NCBI GenBank assembly: GCA_014925825.1
Contig: JACGCK010000075.1
Location: forward strand, 62,001-126,000
Direction: 5' to 3'
DNA length: 64,000 nt
Origin: Pholiota molesta
Taxonomy: Eukaryota > Basidiomycota > Agaricomycetes > Agaricales > Strophariaceae
This document shows positions 12,063-23,470 of the stretch, one piece after another. Below the pieces are notes generated by a model. That model saw nothing but the letters and a program-made list of their open reading frames with translations. It was not told where the DNA came from and made no database searches. Positions within the stretch are counted from its first letter, which is position 1, and each line of letters opens with the position of its first letter. The translations under genes were made by a program, and so were the position numbers.

Positions 12063-12714
12063 CTTTGAAGGCCAGGATCCCGGGAAGCCCAAAAGTAGAG
12101 ACAAGGATGCCAATGTGGCCATCTGTCCCAACAAAGAACATCAGTAGAGTGTGCGCGCAAAATGGGTTGAATCGTACGATATCCGCTATGAGGAACAGCG
12201 GCAAGACGACACCTGGTCGAAACGCGCCCTTGGAAGGGCCATCTGTGGCAGGAGAAGACCAGGATGTAGACGACGCCCCAAAGAAGGGGTAGGACGAAGA
12301 ACCAGCATGGGCGCGACGACAGTGAAGGATTGGATCGAAAGATACGCGTCGGGGTAATCTGACACGAGGATATTATGTTATGTAATCGACTAGGAGTGCA
12401 AAGACGATAAGCTGTAGTACGTGGGAGATCCAAGCATGGCGTTTAGTGCGGTCTTTGTAGTTCCATTGCGAGTTGCTTGCGAGCCAAGCAGAGTAGAGTA
12501 CTTAGAGTTCAGAATCAGACGACATGTCTGTCTCCCGACTCTTAGACTCCGCCGAGTTCCGACATACCGCGCACTGCACAGCCTCTTGGTCTCGCAACTC
12601 CATCAGTAAATTGTGGAAAAAACGATAATGGTCTGTAATGGCTTATATAGTACATGTAACCGTTGTAACGCGCCGCCGCCGGTATAATTTTGAAGTAAGA
12701 TTACAGCCTACCTT
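12063..12714. other. Unresolved sequence before the Harbinger element
   Basis: Minus-strand frames at 12016-12204 and 12011-12433 contain hydrophobic stretches, for example VVLPLFLIADIVRF and HTLLMFFVGTDGHIGILV. These may be relics of a membrane protein exon. No start, stop or splice chain supports a full gene. Confidence 0.3.
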
Positions 12715-12717
12715 GTA

Positions 12718-12763
12718 GAGCCTGTTCAGTACGGCTACGTTTGCGACTCTTTTGAATAAATCC
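12718..12763 (+). repeat. Harbinger left terminal inverted repeat
   Basis: 46 bp, matching the reverse complement of 16528-16573 with two mismatches, and preceded by target-site copy GTA. Confidence 0.93.
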
Positions 12764-12807
12764 GGGCCAGATTTGTTTTCTGTGACATTACGTAATTATC
12801 ACACACT

Positions 12808-15081
12808 ATGCCTCCTTCTGCCACTACCCGCCAGGCGCGAAAACGCCGCCTTGCAACGGCTGCTGCAGCTTTTTTCATAAACTCTGTCACTTTGGCTGTT
12901 CAAATATATACTAGATCATACTATAACAAGACACCTCACCATACATCTATCTTGACTGGGGAAATGTGGGTTACAGAATTGTTAAATGGACACCCAGATC
13001 GCATCAAATCTGCACTTGGGATGCGGCGTCATGTCTTCCTGGCACTGGTTGAAACTCTGCGAAATATGGGACTACAGCCTTCTCGCTATATATCTCTGGA
13101 AGAACATGTGGCTATTTTTCTCTACACTTGCGTCACTGGTTTATCTATCCGTCATGTCGGTGAAAGATTCCAGCATGCAAATGCAACACTATCTTCGTAA
13201 GTGAATACCCGCTTTAGTTAAAGTTTTGAGGTTATCATATTGACTCCTATTTAAGCTCTTTCCGAAGGGTTCTGTATGCACTGTCTTCGACACCTTTCTA
13301 TACGACATATGTTTGGCTTCCCTTACAGTCGTTCCGGAAAACCTTGAGACTCGTGACGAATTAGTAACGTGTGAATTTGAGTCATCCAAATGCGGCAATT
13401 TTGGAATTTGGCTGTGTCCAACGCTCCGACAACTCGCCTGCAACCCCAACACCATGTCCAACGGCGATCTTGACAAGAACTTCGACCAACTCGACGATAA
13501 GCAAGGCCCTGATCATGAGCTCGATGGCCCAACATACTCTCAGTCCCAAGGTGGGTGAACGGATGACAGCCGGACATTCTCGCAGGCGGCAGAACTCAGG
13601 AACAGCCAGCTGCTGTGGAACAATAAAGTATGTATATGCTGCTAAGAACATCGGTTTATCTATTTTGATGTTTCATCTCTGCTTCTAGCTTTCAAATTCA
13701 GAAACTTCAACACAGAAAATCCTCCCAAGAGTATTCATCCAGCTCAGAAACGAAACACAAGACCAGGTTCAAAAGCAATGAAGTCCCCCAAGGAAACTGT
13801 AGTCCAGGAGATTGAAGGGGACCTTCGAGAAAGAGAAAGGGACAAAGACGAAGAAACAGAGGAAGAAGAAGAGTGAGCAGTGCCCTAAACCCTGACACAA
13901 TCGTCTATTCGAGGCCGTCCACGGGACCACGTATAGCAGGTGGAGGTGCTTTGACTGAGCCGTATGTTACTATGTAGTCGTCGAAGATAGCTGCCCACCG
14001 GTAGAGGCTTGCACTGTGCTCAGGGGATGCAGAGAGCACCGCATACAATGATATACCTGTTTTTGGCCAGCTGGCATCCTACGGATACAAAGCACACTCA
14101 TTAAAGGATGTAAGAACCGATAGACTGATAGCCCATTGAGAAAGTAGAATGTCGGAAAGGTGGGTAGGCTGTGCTGCACACAAAATCCCAAATTGCCTAA
14201 ATGGGAAGGCATGTCACGTTCACAATTTTGTTTTCACGGAGTCTCAAGGTTTTCCGGAACGACTGTAATCAACGATCCTATTCCTCCCGAAATTGCAAAA
14301 ACTCTAAATTCTTCCCCTTCTTCAAGGATGCTATTGGCGCCATAGATGGAACACATATCAACTGCTGCCCAGGTTCTGAGGAACGTCAACTTGCGCGGGA
14401 CCGAAAAGGTGGGGTTTCACAAAATACACTTGCTTGTTGTAGCTTTGACATGCGGTTCCAGTACATTATCAGTGGATTTGATGGATGCACTGCTGATGCA
14501 AGTATGTTTAACGAGGCTCGTCTATCTGATTTCCATATACCCGAGGGAAAATACTACTTGGCGGATGCAGGATTTGGGATGTGCAATGCTCTTTTGATCC
14601 CCTACCGAGGCATACGATATCATTTGGCTGAATGGGGGCATGCTAATGTCCGGTATGTTTAATTGCTCTTTTTCTGGAATCTATTTTACTTATTCTATTT
14701 AGACCAGTGAACAAAGAGGAATTATACAATCTTCGTCATGCATCCGCTCGGAATGTTGTTGAGCGGATTTTTGGAGTTCTCAAGCGCCGCTTTGTTATTC
14801 TAACATCACCACCCAAGTACAGCATGGCTATTCAAGCTCGTATACCACCAGCCCTTGGTGCTGTTCATAATTTCATCCGTGAACATGATCCTGATGAGAT
14901 CCTCGATTTTATCGGTGACACGCGCGATCCAAACCCAAATTTGGCTTCTATCCATGGTACTCTCAGTACAGGGCCTGCGCAACGTGCAGAAATTATTCAT
15001 GCAACCTCTAGACGTGATCAAATAGCACATGCTATGTGGATTAGCTATCAGAGAATCACACAAGGATTAGGACTCGAATAA
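12808..15081 (+). pseudogene. Harbinger DDE transposase, broken by nested insertion and one missing base
   Basis: Exons are 12808-13196, 13256-13325 joined to 14266-14652, and 14703-15081. The N-terminus resembles the HARBI1-type helical region (GMRRHVFLALVETLRN, ISLEEHVAIFLY). The catalytic triad is visible as D in AIDGTH (about 14345), D in YYLADAGF (about 14560) and E in RNVVERIFGVLK (about 14762). The element at 13326-14265 splits exon 2; removing it with one TA joins the flanking frame without a shift. A second break lies in the five-A run at 14297-14301, where one missing base shifts the frame just before FFPFFKDAIGAIDGTH. Transposases of this family cut at the terminal repeats together with the Myb-like partner. 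As written here it cannot make a full product. Confidence 0.87.
13326..14265. mobile_element. Nested TA-flanked inverted-repeat element, non-autonomous
   Basis: 940 bp bounded by a perfect 27-bp inverted repeat starting CAGTCGTTCCGGAAAACC (13326-13352 and 14239-14265). Weaker inverted similarity extends to about 100 bp. TA dinucleotides flank it at 13324-13325 and 14266-14267, consistent with Tc1/mariner-type integration. No transposase was recognised inside, so it is probably a non-autonomous derivative. It inserted into the Harbinger transposase exon and is therefore younger than the Harbinger insertion or rode along with it. Confidence 0.85.
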
Positions 15082-15130
15082 TAGGATATAAATTATAGTT
15101 TGTATAGTAAATGTTACAGTTGAAGGAGAA

Positions 15131-16395
15131 TCAAGCGTATATATCGTCTGCCTCGTCATCTGCTTCAACTGCAGGCTCGGGAGTGTGCGGGAGATGTTGG
15201 TTGACCCATGCCTTTCGGACACCATGTCGCTTGATGGAAAGATAAGCATCCGCCATGGTGACGTCCTTCTGGAAAAGGTCCATGAGCTTGACAATATGTT
15301 CATCAGATAAGGTTGACTCCAGAGTCTGTGCACGTTGCATGGCCTTTGACTTTCGAGCAGGAGTCGCCAAGAGCTGTGGTACATGTGAATCTGTCATGGC
15401 ATAACGAAAGATTTCAGTAAAATCATCAAGCCGGTCATGGATTCCATGAAGGGCCACAGCTCCTGAAGGGCGAGCATCAGACCTGAGCCGCTTTGAAGTA
15501 GGCTGAGAATTGGTGGAAGAGGCAGAGTGTTTTCGCTTCGAGGTCGGAGCTTGTTGAGATATAACGGGAGTTGCTGGTGGCAGATTATCAAAGCTATCGC
15601 TGTCGGGTATGATATCATCATCGTCAATGATCAACTGGTTATGTGGGATGGTAGGAGGAGGTGTGGATGACTGGTAGTATGTAAGTTGGACAGAAAGAGT
15701 CGAAGAAAATCAACTACGCACCCAATGAAACAAAGTCCCCTGAGACTCAGGTGCATCCACGCCATCTCTTTCTTCATTCATGCCTGCCTGTGATCCATTT
15801 TCGTCCGACTCCTCACCGTGTTCATCTTGGAAAACTTGGGATGCTTGTGAAGGGCGGAAAATGTTGGCTCCACGTGGAGCAGAGGGCATGAGAGGTTCGA
15901 CTTTTGACCACCAGATCCAACCCTTATTGCGGAATGGATGGCTGCCTTTGTTTTTCTGGGAGTTACAGTTAGTTTTGTGGCGTGAAGGAAGAGTGTGCTA
16001 TAAACATACCTTCTCATAGGCCTCCCATACCTCAGCAGTACTCTCATCTATATCTGCACCCCTCTCATCATCCCATTTGAAGCCAGATTGAGCCTTGATT
16101 TTCTCAACGATGTGGAAGATGTCCTTTAACTAGCCAGTTGAATAAATGTATGAGCGAAACAAGAACAACGAACTAACAGAAATACACTTACCCTCGCCCA
16201 TTTGTTTTTACAGCTCTTGTCGTTTTTTTCAACCCCTTTATTGCTTTGAACTGCATTGACCCGCTTCGCAGCTTCTGTCCAGACATATGCTTTGAAAGAT
16301 GATCCATCCCCGAGTGTTGCCCGCTGTGACCAAAGATAATCAAGAAGTTCAGAGGTATCGGCAGCAGACCAGTGCGCCTGAGGTTTAGAAGACAT
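15131..16395 (-). CDS. Harbinger accessory protein with Myb/SANT-like DNA-binding domain
   Basis: Four exons read from the minus strand: 16192-16395, 16010-16129, 15722-15955 and 15131-15670. All junctions are GT-AG in phase 0, giving 365 residues. Residues about 8-140 match the Myb/SANT-like domain that accompanies PIF/Harbinger transposases: HWSAADTSELLDYLW, DKSCKNKWAR, a conserved SGFKWDDERG segment, then VWEAYEK and PFRNKGW. The middle is acidic and low in complexity, and the C-terminal third includes a helical AMQRAQTLESTLSDEHIVKL region. Family knowledge: this protein binds the element ends and helps bring the transposase to DNA and to the nucleus. It is convergent with the transposase, the two stop codons lying about 50 bases apart. 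No break is visible, in contrast to the transposase. Confidence 0.88.
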
Positions 16396-16527
16396 TAGGA
16401 GGGTCGTGTATCGTTGATTAGGAGTAGAATAGAGTATGTTGTTGAGAACAGGCGGCGTGGTTCACGATGACGTGGCGGGGTTGGTCTCGTCACGCTTTGT
16501 CATCCATCAGTCACAAAAAGCTGGCTT

Positions 16528-16573
16528 GGATTTATTCGAAAGAGTTGCAAACGTAGCCGTACTGAACAGGCTC
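16528..16573 (-). repeat. Harbinger right terminal inverted repeat
   Basis: 46 bp, inverted match to 12718-12763, followed by target-site copy GTA at 16574-16576. Confidence 0.93.
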
Positions 16574-16679
16574 GTAATGGCCTTATGCCGTCATCCTCCT
16601 TAATATCGCTGCAATAATTTTACCATAAGGGTTCTTTTTGATTATCATTCCAGCTACAGACTGAGAAATGTCTATAATA

Positions 16680-17830
16680 CGATGTAATGCTGTGTTACAG
16701 ATACACGATCTAAACAATGTTGCTTCAAGTTAACGGGATGGCTTTGGGATACATGTGCAGATAATGGGATGGTAGGCTTGGATTTATATGGGAGTAAAGA
16801 TACAGGCTTAGATATCCCTTATTACATGGTGTGATGCTGTCTTAAAGCTACACTATTTAAGCAATATTTACTGAAAGTGGCCAACATTGATCAGAGATGC
16901 GCGCACAGATAATGGGATGGTAAGCTTAGATTTATATGGGAATAATAATTTAGGTCTGGGCACATCTTATTACATGGTGTGATGCTGTCTTCAAGCTACA
17001 CTATTTAAGCAATATTTACTGAAAGTGGCCAACATTGATCAGAGATGCACGCGCAGATAATGGGATGGTAAGCTTAGATTTATATGGGAATAATAATTTA
17101 GGTCTGGGCGCATCTTATTATATGGTGTGATGCTGTCTTAAAGCTACACTATTTAAGCAATATATACTGAAAGTGGCCAACATTGATCAGAGATGCGCGC
17201 GCAGATAATGGGATGGTAAGCTTAGATTTATATGGGAATAATAATTTAGGTCTGGGCGCATCTTATTACATGGTGTGATGCTGTCTTAAAGCTACACTAT
17301 TTAAGCAATATATACTGAAAGTGGCCAACATTGATCAGAGATGCGCGCGCAGATAATGGGATGGTAAGCTTAGATTTATATGGGAATAATAATTTAGGTC
17401 TGGGCGCATCTTATTACATGGTGTGATGCTGTCTTCAAGCTACACTATTTAAGCAATATTTACTGAAAGTGGCCAACATTGATCAGAGATGCGCGCGCAG
17501 ATAATGGGATGGTAAGCTTAGATTTATATGGGAATAATAATTTAGGTCTGGGTGCATCTTATTACATGGTGTGATGCTGTCTTAAAGCTACACTATTTAA
17601 GCAATATTTACTGAAAGTGGCCAACATTGATCAGAGATGCACGCGCAGATAATGGGATGGTAAGCTTAGATTTATATGGGAATAATAATTTAGGTCTGGG
17701 CGCATCTTATTACATGGTGTGATGCTGTCTTAAAGCTACACTATTTAAACAATGCCTGCTTGAAGTTGCTAACCAGAGCAGAGATAATGGGATAGGGAGC
17801 TCAAAATTATATGAAAATAATGATTTAGGC
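16680..17830. repeat. 148-bp tandem satellite array
   Basis: About seven near-identical 148-bp units plus a degraded one at each end. The marker agataatggg recurs at 16759, 16907, 17055, 17203, 17351, 17499 and 17647, exactly 148 bases apart each time, then at 17782 in the degraded last unit. Each inner unit carries aagctt and a run such as gcgcgcgc or gcacgcgc. No coding frame crosses the units. The array starts about 100 bases outside the right Harbinger end and stops about 120 bases from the stop codon of the DUF6698-type gene. Confidence 0.95.
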
Positions 17831-17946
17831 TTAGGTTCTTCTAATAATAACAATCCAAATTAAAAGATATGATTTGTGCACAGACTAGTACCACAGAGAT
17901 TTGGACATCCAATTTTAAATCTAAAATAGACTAATGACTTTGAAAT

Positions 17947-19533
17947 TCAGAGGGGTGTACTTTCTTCACGAGCAGACCTCTGGGCAGCCAGCTTGTTACG
18001 AGCCTTGCGAGTATCAGAGGATGCGCCTACATGATTGGGAAAAATTTGACTGTAGCAATATGCATCAGCCCAAATAAGTTCATATTTTGAAGCAGACACA
18101 AATTTGACGTACTTGTCCCACCATTTAAGAAGGCGTTTCGTACGCGCCACAGCAGCTGGGCCAGCAGAAGGGTCCTCGAAGAAATCTATAATGAACGCAT
18201 AAAGTGCACAAAAGTTGAAATGACCATACACTTCTACCCATTGGGTAGCATCTGTCAGGTTAAAAGCCAGCTAGGAAAGAAAGCATAGTAAGTGTTTTTT
18301 TAGATTTGTAATTATAACAAATTATAGCAAGTGACTTACCAAGACGGCTGCATAGGCAATAGATCGTGGGGTAACCCTGCCTTCCATATGCAGTAATGTT
18401 GCCACATTGCTTTTAGTAGCCTTTTTCTGGGAAGAGGTTCGCCTTTGTTTGCGAGCTTGTCCGCCTTCATCTTCGGCATCAAATGCCTCAGAAGATGAGG
18501 GTGATGTAAAGATTGCACCATAGGTCTACATAAAAAGTAAGTATCAGCAGGCAGAGCGAAGCAGGAAATCAGAAAATACCTTAAGAAGCAATTTGCTGCT
18601 AAGGAATCCCTTTTCTACGTTGTCGGCGTCACCTTTCCCAAAGGGGTATAGGCATCGCAGAAAGAAATCCCCTGATATATCAAGTGTCCCAGCTTGAATC
18701 TCACTATGGACCCTATAGAGATATTAGCGCTACCGCTAGAACCTATGCATAAACATACCTTTCGTTGTCCCAGTCGTATTCAACGGGGCAGAGAAGGCGT
18801 CCTGCAACTTCGCTTTGTAGCCCACGATCACTTCGAGACTTCACCAGCATCGGTGGGGCAGGGGCGTATTCGAAATTCAGCCACAATGCCACCTCTTCTT
18901 TAATGCGGCGAACGTCATCACTTCTTGCATCATTTGCACCCTTTTGCGCCTGGTATCAATAAGTAGTGTTAACAAGTGCAAGATGATGGAAATAGGCACA
19001 TCATACCTGAACGAGGAAAACTGTGAATTCATTTGTGGAGATGTGGGGATCTTCAATCATGGTCTTGACGTCTGGAAGCACCTGCAAAAGCATAGCATAT
19101 GCTGCCAATTTAAGGCGAGATCTAGGACTTTATCAGCAGTAATATTGAAATGAAGGCGAGTGAATAGACTTACTGCCACTTTCTTTCATAGGTTTCTTCA
19201 TCTGCGAACTCCTCAACTTCATCATCGTCATCTTGGAATTGCTGATCAGCTTCGTCAATGAGATCTTCAAGTGAATCATATAGAGTCACAAGACGCCGAA
19301 TGCCCCGTCCCATCGTAACGGTGGTCCTGTCAATGTATTAAGCTATAGGAAGCTTGTACCATGGAATAACATTAGACATACGGAGGTTTTTTTGCTTTAG
19401 CATTGTTTGCTTCATCAAGCTCTTCTTGTAGGGCTGCTACTTTTCTTTTTAGGCATGAAACTTCCCCTGTGTTGTTGGTAGTAGGGGGGTTGGCCCGGGA
19501 GGGCGAAGAATTTGGCGATAAAGATCCAGGCAT
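17947..19533 (-). CDS. DUF6698-type protein, function unknown
   Basis: Seven exons on the minus strand: 19382-19533, 19174-19326, 19007-19121, 18759-18949, 18580-18712, 18340-18525 and 17947-18270. Every junction is GT-AG with consistent phase, giving 417 residues. The C-terminal half matches the family I know as DUF6698 in agaricomycetes: VATLLHMEGRVTPRSIAYAA, LTDATQWVEVYGHFNF, FIIDFFEDP and RLLKWWDKY. The N-terminus has a short coiled-coil segment (SCLKRKVAALQEELDEA, residues about 27-43) and an acidic patch near residue 85. Family function is unknown; members are often found in many copies and near transposons. The 148-bp satellite abuts its 3' end. It looks intact. Confidence 0.85.
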
Positions 19534-19539
19534 AATGAG

Positions 19540-20240
19540 ATGAGGGCGAGAGTATGAGATACTGAATGATAAGTACAGGCCTCACCTGGTCTTATATAGT
19601 ACAGCTGCCCACAACTACATCCGCGCCATCAGTGACTCAGTGTGCGTACAAGTGGCTGTCGAGTCAGTACATTATGGGTGGTCGGGCGTAGTGCCTTTGT
19701 TATTCAAATCGGCTGCAAGAAACTAGCAAATTAATCCATCTGTTATAATATGATTGTACTCCAAATGCTGACCAGTAGGTAATGGAGGTGACGATGGATA
19801 TATTGGCAGTATTCAAGTTGGCGGTAGACTTGGAGAGGAGGCTGACAAGAATTATCAGGCAGGCGTTGTACAGATACTGACTCAGTCCTGAGCGCTTACC
19901 TCGGCTCCGGGGCAGGGTCAAAAAATCTGAATTTGATCTACTTGAGGCTTAAGAAGTCACGGTAATCGGAGCCGGTTCCTTGTAGGAGGTCGCATCTTTG
20001 CAGCGCTTCCGGATGTTTTCCCGTGTAAGTACTAGTATTCAGCCTGGGAACCAGCGACTCGGAAAGACCAAATATCACTGACATTGACGCTACCGAGTGG
20101 CCGTGTTTCTGGGGCAGTCCCGGATGCAGCTTCCAAGGCGCTAGTCCAGACCAAAGTACTCTTTTATAACGATTGAGAGAATGACAGGTTTACTGAAGAG
20201 GGAGCTGCTTACGTCCTACTAGTAGTGCCGCTGGCAGCAG
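19540..20240. other. Promoter side of the DUF6698-type gene, otherwise no gene
   Basis: The sequence cttatatagta at about 19590-19600 (minus reading tactatataag) lies about 60 bases upstream of the start at 19533 and could be a TATA element. Beyond it only short unconnected frames are seen. Confidence 0.4.
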
Positions 20241-21560
20241 GCTTCAAGGCAGGCTTGATTGTGGGTATAATTTCTCTTGCCAATTCGCGGCTCCTGAGGC
20301 ATAGTACTCAGAGAACTAGTCTCAATGATGCGTTTTGAGCAAGGAATAATTCCGGCTTGCGCAGCTTCTTCTTGTCTTGATTTATTGAGACGGCAAAGGT
20401 TGCAACATGTTTGGAAGACGTGGTTTGAAATTTCCTGTGATGAAAAGCCCTTACTAGCATATTCACATGTCCATGATTAAAGATAAGACTTACAGTGCTG
20501 TGCGGGCGGCTGAATGGCAGATGAGAATCTCCAATGCGTTCGCATTTTGCAGAACTTCGAGCATCGCCGCATCTGAACAAGGCATTCCGGCTCCAGCAAC
20601 TCGCATGCGCTTAAAAGTCCTAGATACAAACAGACGTCATAAGTTCATCCGAGTCTGCGGCGGCAAGCTCAGCGTAAAAATGCCCTACGTCGAACGACCT
20701 TCCTCGTTCCCAGTGCATTGCGCACATGAATGTCCGACTGCGACACTTGCGAAAACAAAAACACCAAAAGGATCTGTATAAGCATCATTTTCGTATCCAT
20801 CATAGGCGTAAGCCCTCGCGGATGCGGATGAACATGCGGCAAAAATCGTTCGTCGTGGTTGGGCTCTGTAGTTCGATGCTGAAGCCATTCAGAGCGTGTT
20901 TCTGCTTGTTCGCTGTAATCTTCATCATCTTCATCAAGAAGGTCAACCTTCATGCCGCGACATCTAAAACCAGATGGCGGCTGACTTGTGTAATAACTTT
21001 AATAAAATGCCAATGTGTGCCAAACTGAGATGCTTACGAGATGAACATTTGAAGAGTCAGAACCAAGGTATGGCATAGGAGGCGAATGGAGTTCCAAGCT
21101 TCTAATCGGCATTTGGATGACTACTTTTTGGAGGTGAATTCTATTAAGACATGAATATCAGATTTGTGCATGCCAGACTCAGACAACAGAACCAACTTGT
21201 CCATAATCACAAAAATAACTCAACATCAACCATAACGAACATGATATCGAAAAACATACCAGTTAAGCAGAAACTTTCGAGGAATCCCAGATCTTCCATA
21301 CTGGCTAGAGAGAGACAAAAGGAGTCAACAAGAATCGCGACAAATTCAAAATACATAGCATACAAGATTATAATTTGCAACAGCTTTATGATAACATCTC
21401 TTGAACATCTGCCCTCGAACACGCCTCCAAAATAGCAAGCATCCCATGTGATGACACTAGCTGAACCTGCATCACCGGGTCTCCGCCATGATATGAAGCT
21501 GCAATACCGAACCAAAATCAATGTCCATCCTTCAGATCGCAAGTAAGGCACCTACTAGCT
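20241..21560 (-). pseudogene. Relic of the C-terminal ARM-like region of a SepH/Cdc7-type septation kinase
   Basis: Minus-strand fragments resemble, from memory of the family, the non-kinase half of the septation-initiation kinase SepH/Cdc7. Pieces include NKSRQEEAAQAGIIP and KRIIETSS near 20310-20390, AMLEVLQNANALEIL near 20510-20570, PVMQVQLVSSHGMLAILEAC near 21415-21480 and LGFLESFCLTG near 21260-21290. The blocks are separated by stops and shifts, and the expected text after KRIIETSS is missing. No kinase catalytic motifs were found. The intact parent would be a protein kinase of the septation initiation network; this copy is a relic. The assignment is memory-based and should be tested by alignment. 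Confidence 0.45.
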
Positions 21561-23470
21561 GATCACATGCATCGCGGAGCTGGAAATCTGGCACCGAGGG
21601 TGTGAGCTTGTGAACAAGGTTGATTGACCGTGTTTGTGCGAGCGCATTTATCGCGCTGAAGATTGGCTTCTGGCTTCGAGGTCGTCAGCCTACTTCAATG
21701 TCACATTTGGTACAATCATCGTACTTCAAAAGAATCTTCTTCGTTCAACAGCTGCAAAAAAAGAGGTGTAAGCATAAATGCCTTCGTCGCTGGAAGACTG
21801 TGGCGTTTCACATACCCATGATTTATCCGACACCCTGGTATTCAGCTGCAGCGTCGGCAACAGCGGCTCCAATCACTACCCAAAATATGCATCAGCACCC
21901 CACTTTCATCTCATGCATACAGGACAATAAAAACCACAATCCCCCACGAACACCCCACCAAAAAGCCAAAAGCCAAAAACACCAACGTACCTTGGTACTA
22001 TGAGAAGTTTGTTGGCCATATCTCGAACCCGCAGCATCACCGCAATCCGCTGCCAGCAGTGGCAACCGATCCAACAATTTGACCATAGCAATAGCATGAA
22101 GACATGTCACACGGAGATCATTGCCTGGCGTATTAAACCGTATTAGACGCGTCGCGCTGTATCTGCAAGCCATGCGTTAGCAAAATGTGTATTAAGAGGT
22201 CTTCATATCAAGAAACTGACTTTAGCTGTCAACATCCTCGTCAAGACCTTCTCGATAAATTGATGCGATGCCGCACGAGCTATCTTTACGAATTTTGCGA
22301 ATCGTGAGCATGTCCGCCCTAGAACAAACGGTTTCGCAGAGGTTGCAGTATTTGATCTTGATGCGGTTTGCAGATGATGAGCCAGCGAAGCGATTGATGA
22401 ACGACAAACGACGAGAGAGTTAACATTGTCCAACTCATGCATTCATAACGTCTGCAGTCACTTCTGTGTTTCAGTGACGAGTTTGAGGATAGTGATGATC
22501 TATATGTCACCACGTTCAATGGCAATCCGGCAACAAATAAGAAAATATATATACCTAGTGTAAAACAAGCGAAAAAGTTTCGATATCGGTCAATTCGGAC
22601 GCATCTTCAAGGTTGAGGAAAGCACTAGAATTCGACGAGACACTATAGTGTATCAAATAGAAATAAGAAAAGACTTACTCGTCCATATTCCTGACCAACC
22701 GTCCATATTCCTGACCAACCGTCCATACAGACGTGGACAACTCAAAGTCATACCCAAAAGGCATCTCGAGCAGTGTCGCGAATCTGGACACGGGTTCTGA
22801 AAGATGCGCATTTTGTCGGGCAAGAACCTTGGTAGGAATGACTTCGCTGAGTTGGGTGAAGTCTTGGTTGTCTTGCAAACACGAGCCTCCCAAGACTGCC
22901 TGCAAAGAAGAGCGTCAAATTCTGCCATTGATAACGGAGATCCTAGAATCGGCATTCAGTAAGTAAAACATCGACAGTGGAAGAACAGACCTGCTCTTGT
23001 TGCGTCGTATGAGTATGACTGCGAATGCTGTCCGCACAATCAGATGCAGTTTCAATCGAGAGTACTGAAAATGAGGACGTTCAATGCTCGCCAGCGCCAA
23101 TAACATTCTTCCCAGACAGACAATGACATGTATAACGGCGGAGAACGACAACATCCGGATAAGGATAGGAATTCTTTGGATCTATCCTCCTCGCTGATAA
23201 TGATATTCTCAGGCGCATTTTGCTGACGTTCAGCATGCGAAAGCAGTCGAAGTGTGGCCGCGGCTAAATGGGATACTTTGTTATCTGCCATGTCAATGCA
23301 AGGCAATTTCCACGAGCGCAAACGCAGGGATTTACTTGGGTCTGGACCCCTTGGAACTGCTATATTCATCAGCTTTCACATAGTCTGGACAAAGTGTAAA
23401 AGGATCTACACCGCCCCTCAATAGAGCCCAATGACTTGATGGGCGAGGCTGATCCACAACCGTACGTGTC
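21561..23470 (-). pseudogene. Decayed coding fragments, possibly one or more broken genes
   Basis: Several minus-strand blocks have protein-like texture, for example DLRVTCLHAIAMVKLLDRLP near 22070-22125, EVIPTKVLARQNAHLSE near 22795-22850, LAAATLRLLSHAERQQ near 23215-23265 and LIVRTAFAVILIRRNKS near 22990-23040. GT-AG introns can be proposed between some of them, but stops intervene and I recognise no domain. They may belong to the same decayed gene as 20241-21560 or to a separate one. A direct repeat of about 20 bp (gtccatattcctgaccaacc) occurs twice at 22682-22721. Confidence 0.3.

Larger units (their letters stand above)
12718..16573. mobile_element. PIF/Harbinger DNA transposon, complete ends
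   Basis: The element is 3856 bp long. Its 46-bp terminal inverted repeats begin GAGCCTGTTCAGTACGGCTA and differ at only two positions between 12718-12763 and 16528-16573. A 3-bp direct repeat, GTA, flanks it at 12715-12717 and 16574-16576, which matches the 3-bp target duplication of this superfamily although TWA is the usual target. It carries the two genes expected of the superfamily in convergent orientation: a DDE transposase (plus strand, broken) and a Myb/SANT-like DNA-binding protein (minus strand, intact). A second, unrelated element has inserted into the transposase exon. Closely matching ends suggest that it was mobile relatively recently. Confidence 0.92.

Noticed and set aside
15131..15634. 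Separate small genes in the frames at 15131-15634 and 15394-15627
   Set aside because: The first is exon 4 of the Myb/SANT-like gene; the second is its shadow frame.
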